Origin: Pocillopora verrucosa | Taxonomy: Eukaryota > Cnidaria > Anthozoa > Scleractinia > Pocilloporidae | Direction of reading: 5' to 3' | DNA length: 64,000 bases | Assembly (NCBI RefSeq): GCF_036669915.1 | Contig: NC_089312.1 | Location: forward strand, 11,527,209-11,591,208 | Part shown: piece after piece, positions 11,511 through 22,630 of the stretch | Position numbering within the stretch: the first letter of the stretch is position 1 | Layout of the letters: every line of letters starts with the position of its first letter | Notes under the pieces: model-generated | Seen by the model: the letters and a program-made list of their open reading frames with translations, nothing else | What the model was told of the DNA's origin: nothing | Databases searched by the model: none | Translations under genes and position numbers: made by a program

Positions 11511-13269
11511 TCAGTATATTTCACACCAATATAGAATATGTAAATAAAAGATTAGAGAAAGTTTTTTTGCAGTATTTCAGCCTGTAACACCTATGGGAAG
11601 TAGTTTTAAAAAGTTTTAAAGCTTACTTATTTCCATACCTAACTATAATTGAGATTTACACGTCCAACCATTTTCAGCAGCTAGCGTTGTTTAAAATTTC
11701 ACAAATGCTTCTGTTAAGTATGACAAAATACTGGTGCCCTAGTACACGCAGTAGGTCAATGAGCCATTTCAACCAAGTGCTATTTTACCCGCTAGCATGT
11801 CATTATACACGGGTGTCCTCCCTGAAAAACTTCGTGTGGTTCCTTTCAAAACGCTTCTGTGTTCTTATCGTCCCTTATAAACAAGAGCGAGGCTGCAGTG
11901 TCATTTCCCTCACTTCCCATAATTAAGCCTGCCAGATTGTCTTTACATTCACTTTATCACATGTTTCTCGTGACGAGTCGCACATTTTATTCTTCAAGGA
12001 AATCAAAAAGCAAAAGGTATCGTTCGTTAAAGTTTGACATTCTTAATCTACAACAGTAAACCGTAGTACACCTTGATACGTCGAGTAGGCAGTTTCAGAA
12101 TGACGAAAATACACGTGGAAATCATTTAATAACGATGGGTGAAACCGGATATATTTTTCTAAACCATGTGAGTGTACCTGTCTTCAGTTGAGGTCGTTTA
12201 AGGTTCCTCGTTTTCTTTGTGGGATTTTGGCAATGGAGTGTCTTCGTCGACATTTATTCACAACGGAGTAACGTGTGGCCTTGTTGTTGACTCCGAATAC
12301 AAGCTGTACAGATATTCCGATTAGATAATTGCCTTCTGTTAGTTTCATCCAGGTAAGTGAAATTTTGTACAATTTTTACCTTTTATTTGCAAATAAAGTC
12401 GACATGGTCGGTAAATATTTAATAACCTTAAAGTAACGAAAAAGTCAATTAACCCCTCAGAAACTATGACAAGCACTCAAAAATAGTGAATAACCAAAAA
12501 CCAAGAAAAGCGAGTGATTCAACTTCTTATGAGATCATTATGAAACGCCCATCAATATTTTTCCTATCCATGCATTTTCTCATTTTAGGGCAGTAGATGG
12601 GATACATTAAGCTTTTATACTTTAATTATTTTCTCCTGTCGGCCCCGTCAGTGAAATGTTGTACATCTTTTAAGTTGAAAAGGAGTTAACTTAACAAAGA
12701 CCAAAACTACGGTGTTCTCGTTATGTTTCGTGAATTAAAGATTAATTCTTTTGTGAATATTTTTCGTCGTTATTTTTACTTTGGTAGCCTTCTTTTAACA
12801 GACGGTTGGTAACAAGAATTACAGTTTCGTCAGTACAAAATAATGAAAAGAGCGTATGAAAGGTTGGATGAGGCACGTCATTCTTTCTTGTTCTAATTTG
12901 TGATGGTATTATTTGAAAACATTCTTACAGTTCTCTTTTGAATTGTTGCTTTTTTAGTACTAAGTAATTTCATCGTTCATGTTTTTTCAAGATATCAACG
13001 ACGGAGAATAAATTAAGTTTTTCTCGCGAACCCAATATTTGCTTTCTCTACGTCGTTTTGCGCAAGTTTCGTTTGGACTTCTGGTCATGGACTTTTTCAG
13101 TTGTTCAATTTGTTTACTCAAGGTATTCCAAAATGTAGCCAAGGAAGCACAAAGATGTATCGTGAAGTTCCCTTCATCTACAAAGGTCACTAACTTCCTG
13201 CACAGTCATTTTCATTCGCTGAGAATCATTTACGTTCCACTTTCACTTGCACAATTGCTTTAACTCTGA
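11511..13269. other. No recognisable gene
   Basis: AT-rich sequence with short ORFs only. No exon-like segment was recognised. Confidence 0.55.
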
Positions 13270-13464
13270 CATCTGGGCCAGTCAGAAACTGGCATTCCAA
13301 TACAAGTAGGACAGGTCTTAGCTAAAGTGCCACCAAGTCATATAATCATACCAAACTCCATGTGGACATTGGTTTGTTTTGTTCAATCAAACAGTAACGT
13401 TGTAGGTGCTTTTGCCATAATTGGTAATAATGGGCAAAAGAGTGAAGTCAACGTGAAGCACTAA
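13270..13464 (+). pseudogene. ENDOD1-like nuclease fragment (decayed paralogue)
   Basis: An open stretch of about 64 codons ends at TAA 13462-13464 and aligns with residues near the C-terminal half of the intact nuclease gene downstream. It has IIIPNSMWTLVCF against NIAIPRSMWTAGCC, and NVVGAFAIIGNNG against GVVGAFAVIGNNL. The frame is blocked by TGA at 13267-13269. The active-site exon equivalent and the signal peptide are not found nearby, and the end is early. I infer a truncated tandem duplicate of the gene at 14444-16974. It could instead be one exon of a rearranged gene, but I see no acceptor or partner exon. Confidence 0.75.
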
Positions 13465-14443
13465 AAGATAAGACAATTAAGTGAACAAAACAAGCAAGCG
13501 ACAATCATGAACGCTCAACTGCAAGCCACCATTATAATAGTTTAACATTCAGCCATAGTTTTCATTTCTTGGTATAATATCCCATTTTGGTACAAGACAA
13601 AGACAACTAAAAGCAGACTCTAGCCCTTCTCACTATGCAAGATCAAAGAAAAATAACTTTTGAAGACTGAATAATGACTTGTATTCGAGAATTTCGTTAC
13701 CATTATTCTGCCCAGGTTTCCCTGCCAATCACTGCAGTAAATCATTTTAAACTTTAATTTTTGCATAGGGGCATTTACTCGTCCCTTTATTCGGTTAACC
13801 TTATCGCCCATTATTTTTATGAAATGGTGGAGATTTTGTAGAAGAAGGTGTTGCCTACGCGAGCCCATGTTGTCTTGATTTATGTATCTGTGTGCCAATT
13901 AATCAATGATACTTAGTGTTAGAGAGGTGGAAGGACATTTATATATATGTTATGAGAATTGGAAGGGACGGTACGGTTTAAAGTGATTTAGAAATCGAAC
14001 GCCGGTAACCAGACCGATATATGATATGGAGATCATTGACCGTGGTGTCGCTTCATCCTCTTTTTCTCTTCTGAGTTCGTGCGAACCAGGTATCTTTGGA
14101 ATTCACTGGACATGATATTGTATCCTGATGAAAAGCTTCAAATATGAAAACTCAAAAAACCGAGAAATTTGCGTTCAACGTTGATAGAGTATTGAATAGC
14201 CTTGTCTTTAGCGAGCCAATTATGATAAAACATATCCGACAGGTTAATCACCAGTCGCCATTAATGGGAAGTTGGGTGAGTTCATCGTAAATGAATTGTG
14301 GGACATGCGCTAGCATTTTGATGGGCGTGACTTCACCGTGTCAATTATTTATAATGTCGAGTATCTTTAAGCTAAGTCTCTTGACTTGAAGACACAAGAG
14401 AAAATTCGCTTTCAACGGAACTGTTCTAGACAAACCGCTTGAG
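13465..14443. other. Upstream region of the nuclease gene
   Basis: No coding sequence recognised. It should contain the promoter and any 5' UTR of the ENDOD1-like gene. No clear TATA box was identified. Confidence 0.4.
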
Positions 14444-16974
14444 ATGAGTTTACTTACCTCAGTTTTACACTATTTGATTATCACAACTGTTTTCCAGACC
14501 TACACTCGTGCCAAAACGACAACAAGTCTCCATAACATCCAGATTAAAGGTAAGAATTAATGTTTACTTTTATTGATATATTGAGGAAGTTACTTCTATA
14601 TGACAATACAAATAAATCTCTCACTGCGGAGATCAGATCGGCTCAGATCGGTTTTATTCCAATTTCAAAGCAACGAACTTTTAAACACATCAGAGTTCTT
14701 TGTAAGTCATAAAGAAACACTTCAACGGTTTCGCTCGTATTGTTTCCGTCTTTCATGCAGACCATAAATAATTTGATCGATACTACATTCAGATGGACCT
14801 TAGGATGTATATTTCACAAACTAGAAGCCAAAAGACTACGAAACGAAATAGTAGTGGAATGTTAAATCCCTTATTCAAAAGTTTAACATGTTATACAAGC
14901 GGACATTTTGTTCATTGGTCGTACGGGGCTCGGAAAAAAACTACACAACTCGCAAAATATCCGCCCGTATCATATGTTAAACTATTGATTACGTGTATAT
15001 ATTATCAGTGCCGTATTTTAGAGATCCTTAATACAGATAGCTTTTTATCTGTTTTTTTATGTAATTAGATTTTTTAGTTTGTTAAATAAATTGTCTAAAC
15101 AATGTTGATATCTCTCAAAAAGATGGCTGGGATTGGAGCAAGGAAGCGGCTGGAGACATTCATAACGAGCATCAGCTTATAAGACGTCGAAGGTCTAAGG
15201 TTTCTGGAAAGATCGAAACTTGCTATAAAACCTTTTTTGCCAGCAGCCTACCTCCGTCAGGATTTCGCAAAGACCACACAAACATCAGATACATATGTCA
15301 GCAAGTTCCTGGAAAACCTGCTTACTTTTATTCAACCATGTTTGATCTCAAGTATGGAATCCCGATCTACTCAGCGTACGTCGTGAAGCAAGCACAGGCG
15401 AGCCAGTTCGGTACTGCCCATAGAACTAGAGACGAATGGCGGCAGGAACAACCAGGTGAGCAAAGTAATGGATTCTCTGAGGTAATGTTCTCTTGAGTTA
15501 ATACGTAAGTTTCCACTATTTATTCCAGTATTTTATTGGAAAAGTAAAACGACATTACGCACGGTCTTCCATCCGCCATTTCAAAGCTAACAATTTCTAT
15601 CAAATTACATGGAATCATGCGCGATACTTATAGATCCAATACTATGACTCGTGAAGTAAAAAAACCACACATGCATTCCACATCATCAGACATTTACAGA
15701 TATTTCCTTTTTTCTGTTTTTTTTTTTTTTTGCGCTGGCATGCACTGGGTTCTGAAGTCGGTTATCATGATTCAGGGTTACTCTTTCGCCTTGGATATTT
15801 TTACCTCAGTGTCATTTTAAAAAGTCATGCTTTGGTTTGTCTAGGGGTGCATGGACTCGCGCAGATACCATGATCGAAATGTAGGTGGAATGCATCAGAA
15901 GTTTCTCGCTACACAATGGGAATAATAAATTTGTCGTTGATTAATTTTTCCCTTCTCACGAGAATTAGGAGAATGACCACAATTTTGCCGTAGTGCAAAC
16001 AAAAATTTTCCACTAACAATGACAAGACCGGCAGGTCCAACAGCTTAAAAATATGTATCTCATATTTTCTCCAGAATCGTGCGAAAAAAAAACATGGAGT
16101 TATAGATTAAAACTCTCAAATCAGCTTTGCCAACGATTTACAAACCGAATGAAGACACTTTTCGTGCCGTCAAGAGTGACTTCTTACTCCGGACTAGAGA
16201 AGAACTCAGAGATGGGCTTTTCAATCATCATGCCCGTGTGGGAGCTATGTCTTTTTTTTCGATGAACAAATAATGTTTTTTGTTTGTTTATTTTCAAAAA
16301 GAACACTTTTCTGAATTCTAATGTAAAGTGCATGACCCGTAGAATAAGTTTTTCTCTGATTTTTTAACTTTCCAGCTGTGATCACTCATCAAGCCAGCGA
16401 CAAAGCGTATAAAGACCAATCCACCTATGCTAAGGGCCACCTTCTTCCCGCAGAAACATATTCCTTTACTGACGATCACCTTGCTTCAACTTTCACGTAC
16501 ACAAATGCTGTCCCTCAGAAAACGAAATTTAACAGCGGAGCATGGTTACAGTATGAAAAGGAAATAAGAAATTACGCTAGCCAGACGTGTAGCATAAAGG
16601 GCGGGGACTTGTTCCTGATCACAGGCATCTCGGAAGCTCACATCGAGAAGGAAGCTCTGAGCGCAACCCAGAAGGATCTTGAATTCATGAAACCGTCCGG
16701 CGACAACATTGCTATCCCGAGATCCATGTGGACAGCCGGATGTTGCATCGTTCCCTCGACGGGTGTAGTGGGAGCCTTTGCTGTGATAGGAAATAACCTT
16801 TTCAGTAAAACAGCACCCAACATGTTTCAAGTGACAGTTCCACAGCTTAAAGGCTTTCTTCTTACTGGTGTCCAAGGCTTTGGTGGATCGGCAATCGCCT
16901 TGTTTCCAGGAAATCCTGGATGCTCTAACCCCGGAAATAATGTCAATTTTCGGAAACGGCCATTGCCTCCTTAA
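14444..16974 (+). CDS. Secreted ENDOD1-like DNA/RNA non-specific endonuclease family protein
   Basis: Three exons join in phase: 14444-14549, 15123-15455 and 16376-16974 (345 residues, all junctions phase 1). Exon 1 encodes a hydrophobic signal peptide. Exon 2 holds the N-terminal part of the NUC fold (Cys near CYKTFF, then IRYICQQ and AYFYSTMFD, IPIYSAYVV). Exon 3 has the active-site region YAKGHLLP, TNAVPQ and FNSGAWLQYE, followed by LFLITG, IPRSMWTAGCC and VVGAFAVIGNN. The His of the usual DRGH motif is kept (H168), as are the downstream Asn190 and the NxGxW block, but Asp-Arg is replaced by Ala165-Lys166. Family members cut nucleic acids or, in ENDOD1, act near membranes; catalysis here is uncertain. 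AATAAA signals follow at 16972-16990. A broken paralogue lies 1 kb upstream. Confidence 0.9.
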
Positions 16975-16993
16975 TAAAGATGCCAATAAAGGG
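16972..16993 (+). terminator. Polyadenylation signals of the nuclease gene
   Basis: AATAAA occurs overlapping the stop codon and again about 14 nt later. No other gene end is near, so these are the likely cleavage signals. Confidence 0.5.
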
Positions 16994-19424
16994 AAGTTTA
17001 AGGAAGGTCGAGAATGAAATAATGAAATGTAATTCATAAACAATTAAAACGAATAAAAGAATAGTTTGGATAGGCTGTGTTTTTATTAATTCTTTATTTC
17101 ATTTATTCATCCAATAATTCTGCCACTTATTCACCATCTTACTCATCTTTGATAAAATGCTACATTGCATTAACTGTGCACTCATCGACATTTGTGGCAC
17201 TTGGGAGTTTTCGGAGGGCTCTCAAGAAGCTAGCTTACGCAACGTTCTTGCTCTCTATATTTTCTGTGTCTTCATATCGCGATGAAGCCACGCTTACCTA
17301 TCTTTATACATAATTAATACTATTTTAATTCTGCTTATGGTCGTGGTAATAATCATAATAATCGTGATGGCGATAATAGTAACCATCCGTATAATTGTTC
17401 CGCTGAGATTCGCGCTCCCTGATTGGTGGGGATTGCTTCATATCTCGCTATAATCACCTTGCGCGAGGTGATTATAGCAGGAGCGAAACATAATGGTTTC
17501 AACATCAAAACGATAATTTTCAACTTAGTTCTAAAGCTCCTAAGCAATTATACTAAAAAGAATATTCAGTGAGCCTGAACCGATTATTGATCAATCAATC
17601 AATTATTGACTATAATTGTACAAATGGTGCATCTTCCACCTAAAACTCTATCAATATTAAAAATTAGTTTTAAGTTCGTTTATTTTCTTGGTAAGGTACA
17701 GTGTAAAGATAGTTATGAGGTTGTTGAACCCAACACAACAAATACCGCGCCCTAGCAAGTAAGTTTGTTACTCTATTGAAATCAAGGTTTAATCGTAATA
17801 AATTTGATTGTAAAATCATCGGCCAGTCGAGCGAACAGGTAACACATCTATTGTTTCCTAAGGCGTATGTCCTACAAATTTCACTATGTATGTATTTTTT
17901 AACTTATTCTGATTGGTTTCATATGTAAAGTGCTTCATATGCCACACAGGTTAACGGTGGCAGATACTGGTTTAAACACCCCGTTTGTTGTTACGCAAGC
18001 CCAAGACCTTACTCGGAAAGAAATAATTGTATCTTGTGAAATCACTTGGTTGATTTCTGTTGAGAAATTCGCCTCAGCATTGTAGATGCGAAATTTATAC
18101 TCTATAATGATATTTGATAAGAATAATAATATTTGTTGATTTGTATTTCGCAAATATCAATCCAGGAAAAGAAATTTTCATCTGCGCATGTCTACCCTGT
18201 CCAAAAGAAAGAGCTCAATAGATAGTTCATAGTAATTACATAAACGAGAATATTAAAAATAAAAATCTTCTTAGTTTCTGTGTCCAGTAAAGATGTTATG
18301 TGAGCCACATTTAAAATCGATGGGAAATTCAAATCAAAAGTCGCACAATAGACTCCAGAGCTTAGAGCTTAGCTTCCACGAACCCGGATCTCTTTTTTCA
18401 TGATACAAAACTTTATCAGAAATCTTGCTCATGAATAAGACATGTCCTTGATCCAACACAGCCAGCAAAGAAAAAATTCCAGTATGATTTTCATTCACTC
18501 GTATTGCCAGCGTTGCTCTTCAGTGTCTCTGAAAGAGTGTTAAATTGACTCAACAGATCTACTCAATTCCCTTCTTGTTGCCGACCGATATTTCATCAGT
18601 AATATACTTAATTAGTCATCTATAACCATCTGGAAATAATCTAGATCTTCTCTTCTTCTCTCCGCCACGACTCATAGTAGATTACGCGGAAAGGAAATTT
18701 AACACTTTTTTATAGTTTTTATTTTTTATTTTTACAGTTATTCTAAGATTGAATAAAAAATAAAAGAAAAAGTAAATCAAAACTGAAAATAAGATGGAAC
18801 GTAAATGCAAAAGAAAGGAAAAATAACGATTGAAAGTAAAATGAAGTAGAAATCAAATTTACGGTGTGAACCAGGTCCATGCCACAACGTCCTGCATATT
18901 GCGAGGATAGGAATTTCGAAAGTTAATGCCCATGTGCAATGATGATCTAAGTAAAGTCATGCGTGTTGATTCAAGCTAAGAAATATTTTTATTTAGTAAA
19001 TGAAAGAGGCATACTCGGATAAAAAAGAAAACTCCAGTATGATACGAACCTACGATCATTTGATTAGTATTTCGTTCTTTATTAATAAGGGGCGCGTGTT
19101 AACTGGGTCGATCGTAACAATCGTCAGATCAAATCATGAGTTATTTTGTAAAGGATACCTAAAAGGAAACGTCAGAGGTTATCCTCATTGACGACCGAGT
19201 AATAATGAACATTTACTCTACCGAATGAATGGATAGTTGGACCCTGTTTTGTTATAACAATGAAATTCAAAATAATCACCACAGTTACGGCCAGTTTATG
19301 CCAGCATAATAATAAGTTCAATGATAATAATAAGTGCAAGCTATGCAGCAGATTCTATTTATTGCATAATTTGTACTTATTGCAACTGAAAAGTTAGACT
19401 TTGGTGAAATAGGAAGACGTCTGG
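16994..19424. other. Non-coding; short perfect hairpin at 17447-17478
   Basis: No gene is seen. GCTATAATCACCTT and its near-perfect complement flank a GCGCG loop at 17447-17478, preceded by a CGCGCTCCCTGATTGG word that resembles the border of the foldback elements elsewhere. A segment at about 18880-18960 with CGTCCTGCATATTGCGAGGA resembles 20630-20740 and is probably another copy of a short dispersed repeat. Confidence 0.5.
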
Positions 19425-19800
19425 GTGACCGATTCCGATAACACCTTCGCGACGTCTAAAGAAATGACAAGGACGCATCCAGACCAGTCGCTTGATCTCT
19501 CTAATCACTTCAAGAAGCTTATGGTAGTTTACGGCCTTTCCCTACATCTAGGCAGTTCGGAAAGCCGCAAAATTCTATCAGAAAAATTTATCTTTCAAAT
19601 AGGCACTCTTAATCCCCACGGTCAGGTATCAACGAGCACCTTTCAGCTCCATTTTCTGCACAGACAACCCGCAATACCTCCATTCGCTCTGAGGAAGGGC
19701 TAACGCTCGAAACGTCAGCTTTTAAACTCTTTACAATGGCTAATTTACGTTATCAGTCCAGTCGATAATACTTAATTACCTTGTTATACTCTCTTACTGA
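19425..19800 (+). mobile_element. Penelope-like retroelement 3' end remnant
   Basis: The frame at 19425-19703 contains VVYGLSLHLG and KFIFQIGTLNPHG, typical of the C-terminus of the reverse transcriptase plus GIY-YIG proteins of Penelope-like elements, from my knowledge of the family. It is followed by the tail CTGAGGAAGGGCTAACGCTC then GAAACGTCAG and a TAAACTCTTTACAATGG block. Matching tails occur at 30541-30642 (inverted) and 59481-59580. The upstream catalytic regions are absent, so this is a 5'-truncated dead copy. Confidence 0.7.
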
Positions 19801-20289
19801 CCCAAACATTGCCAGTCTTTCTTCGTAAGGTGAGTTCATAGATGGCAAAGGGAAAGCGTTCACTAACGCCCTTCGGTGTATCAAGAGCGTCAATGTTCTT
19901 TAGAAATAGGGTGGTCAGAAAGGGAAATTGCAAAATGGGTATAACCAGAGCATTGTTCAGACCAACACAACAGCCCGCTTCCTTCGCTTCCTCCGCTTCC
20001 TTCGCTTCCTACGCTTTCTAAAGACCTTTAGTAGCTCACCTTTGAAGTCGGTTCGAGTAGCCATACTATCGGTTTCTTCCGTTCGTTGCTGCACGGCAAA
20101 ACATTTGAAAATGTGCACAACGCTTCAGTATAAGCTTGAGGTTTGATGAGTTTATGTTTTACTCCTAAATACACTTTAAAAATTGCGAAGTGGTCAACAG
20201 AGAGCAGCTAATTATCACCATGGTTCCATGGCCTTGAGGCAAAATTAAAAGTTGCAAAAGCGTTAATATTGAGTCTGTTTTATGATTCT

Positions 20290-20410
20290 GAGAGGAGTTT
20301 TGCAAGCTTGCGACTGTGTCAATGAAATTCTTCTTTAATACTTCAATATTCTTCTTCTATTCTTCGTCCTAATTATGGCCAGGAGGGTTCTTGGCTTTTC
20401 TTTTTCATGA
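20290..20410. repeat. Dispersed repeat, copy 1
   Basis: It shares TGTGTC(A/G)ATGAAA, TTCTTCTG/TTCTTCTA, CTTCGTCCTAATTA and CAGGAG(G/A)GT blocks in the same order with 22085-22200. About 1.8 kb separates the copies. No coding capacity. Confidence 0.6.
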
Positions 20411-22084
20411 AAATAAAAGCCAGAGCGGAAAGAATGAACACGAAAAAGTGAGAGATATTTAAGGGACGTCCATGCAAGAGCTAAATCCCTTAAGCTTTAA
20501 AATAAAAAGCCATTTTAATTAATAATAATAATACAGACTACTCTATTTACGCAATGTTCCCATCAGAAAAACCACTACAAAAGAAATAAAAGAAGCTAGT
20601 ATCAAGCTTGGTTGTTTAACTACGTCCAGGGTGACAATCATCCTGCATACGGCGAGAATTTATAGGAATGGTGACAGACCTCCTCCATACGGCAAGGATG
20701 GAATGTCGCTATGTCATGCGATGCTTATGCGCAATGATGACGTTATTGAGGGTTGGTATACTATGGATCAGAAAGGTAGAAAGTCCGAAGTAAAAGTCGG
20801 AAGGTCGTAGGTTCGGCTTTTATTGGGAGCACTTTGAGTGTTCTTTTTCTTCGAGTACGCGTTTGTCATTAGCATTACATTACATTACATTAGCATCTTT
20901 CTTCACACAAATGCTCACGCCTAAAATTTACCATCTTTATTTCTATCGTCATTGCGCATAAGCATCACATATCAACATAGGTATCCTCGAAGAATGCAGG
21001 AAGTTTGTCAAAATGAACCATGTGGTAGAGAGTCCTAGGTACCAGCTTGATTATCGTAGTTCCTACTCCTATTGTGAGCACTAGGGGTGTTCTTTTCTAT
21101 CAGGCTTGTGCATTGAATTTATGTCAATTACTTCAAAACCCATACATTATAAAAAAGCTTTTATATATTCCCAGCCGAATGCTACATCGTTCCTATTAAG
21201 GGTGTATCTAAAAGAACTTGGATGCTGACCTGACCTCATAAATCAGGTCAGTTCAGGAAACGGCTTGCAACCAGTGAATATAGATGCCGATGAAGAAAAG
21301 AGAGATAAAGAAGGACAAAAAAGTCGAGATGGAATGCTACTCATGCAAATGATTAGGGACCTTTAGCAATCAGGACGAAACGCCGAGGGGGACGGTGATT
21401 AAGAATAGGTATATATTTTTAGTTAGAATTTTGCAAATGGCTGGATGTGTTTACCGTCTCTAACGCGGCCACACCTCAACCTCAACACAAAGTTTATGAG
21501 CACTGTGAGTTGTACATAAATACTTAAATAATTTGTCGTTCTAAGACCACGCAAATTTCGGGATTTCACGTCGTGGTTTTGCAGGGAACGGCTTAGAATG
21601 AACAAACTTTTAAACACACGTGATAAGCTATTGTTCTTTTGCTTTTCTACGTCCTCGTTGCCATCGCCTTCGTGGTTTGCTTAACTTCCCTAATAAACGG
21701 TTGACAATGATGGACAAACGCTCTATCTATTTATTCGTTTATTAAATCATTAATCTGTTCATTTAACCAGTCATTCCCTACTTTATCACTCTAAATTCAT
21801 GTTCAAGACGAAACTCGGAAAGTAAGCGAGCCAATAAGTTCAAAGGTGAAAGAATCAATAATCATTACTAAAAACCTAAAAGAGACGTACTATTAAACTG
21901 GATTCCTGAAATATCTATTTTTTTAAATAAATTTTCATAGATTTGGTAGCCTGCGGTGCCACCTGAAAAAAGCCAGATTTCTCCAGTAGAAACGAAGACA
22001 TACAATCATTTTTTCGGTCATTTAGATGTAATTTATGTGGAAGACGGTACATTAAAAATTACATTAAAAAAAAAAAAACTGTGT

Positions 22085-22200
22085 CGATGAAAGCCATGGC
22101 CAATGTTCTTCTGTTCTTCATACAATCTTCATCTTCGTCCTAATTACTAGCAGGAGAGTACTTCACATTTGTTTTAATGAGAACAAAACCCTGTTGACAA
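22085..22200. repeat. Dispersed repeat, copy 2
   Basis: Same ordered blocks as 20290-20410, here preceded by a 12-nt A-run. The A-run would suit a retroposed element or be incidental. Confidence 0.6.
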
Positions 22201-22630
22201 AGAAAGTACATTATGAGGTAAATTGTGGTTGATTTTTATGTGCATTAAGCATTAAAATGCCTTTAACAAAAAGAAAAATCAAACTCAATTTCAATTTAAA
22301 TATAACTGATTCTATCTTCACAACGTTCCACTTTAAACTTAATAGTTGAAGTCTGAAGATTAAACTGAAATTTGAGAAAGGAATCATGTCAGTTTCTCTC
22401 GTTCAACGCCAATGATTGGTCTTTTTTCGGAAAGAGTCCGTCACTAGTCTTGCATTTTCAACTTCCTTTAGAAAAATGTCCTTAGTTTCTATTTCTTTTT
22501 GTTTTTACTAATCGTTTCATTAATCTTGAAATACATGTGTTGAATAGCAGAACGTGTCCAACTAAATGATGAAAATCGCTGCAAGAAATTGGAATGTAAT
22601 CATTCTCAATTTCACAAATTCCTACACCAT

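Larger units (their letters stand above)
19801..22600. other. Repeat-rich intergenic block
   Basis: No gene is seen. It contains the related repeats listed separately at 20290-20410 and 22085-22200, a short element around 20630-20740 with repeated CATACGGC(A/G)A words, a microsatellite-like ACATT run at about 20873-20890, and a CTTCCTCCGCTTCCTTCGCT tract near 19985-20020. Confidence 0.5.

Noticed and set aside
16546-17043. 165-codon minus-strand ORF
   Set aside because: It is antisense to the well-supported last exon of the ENDOD1-like gene.
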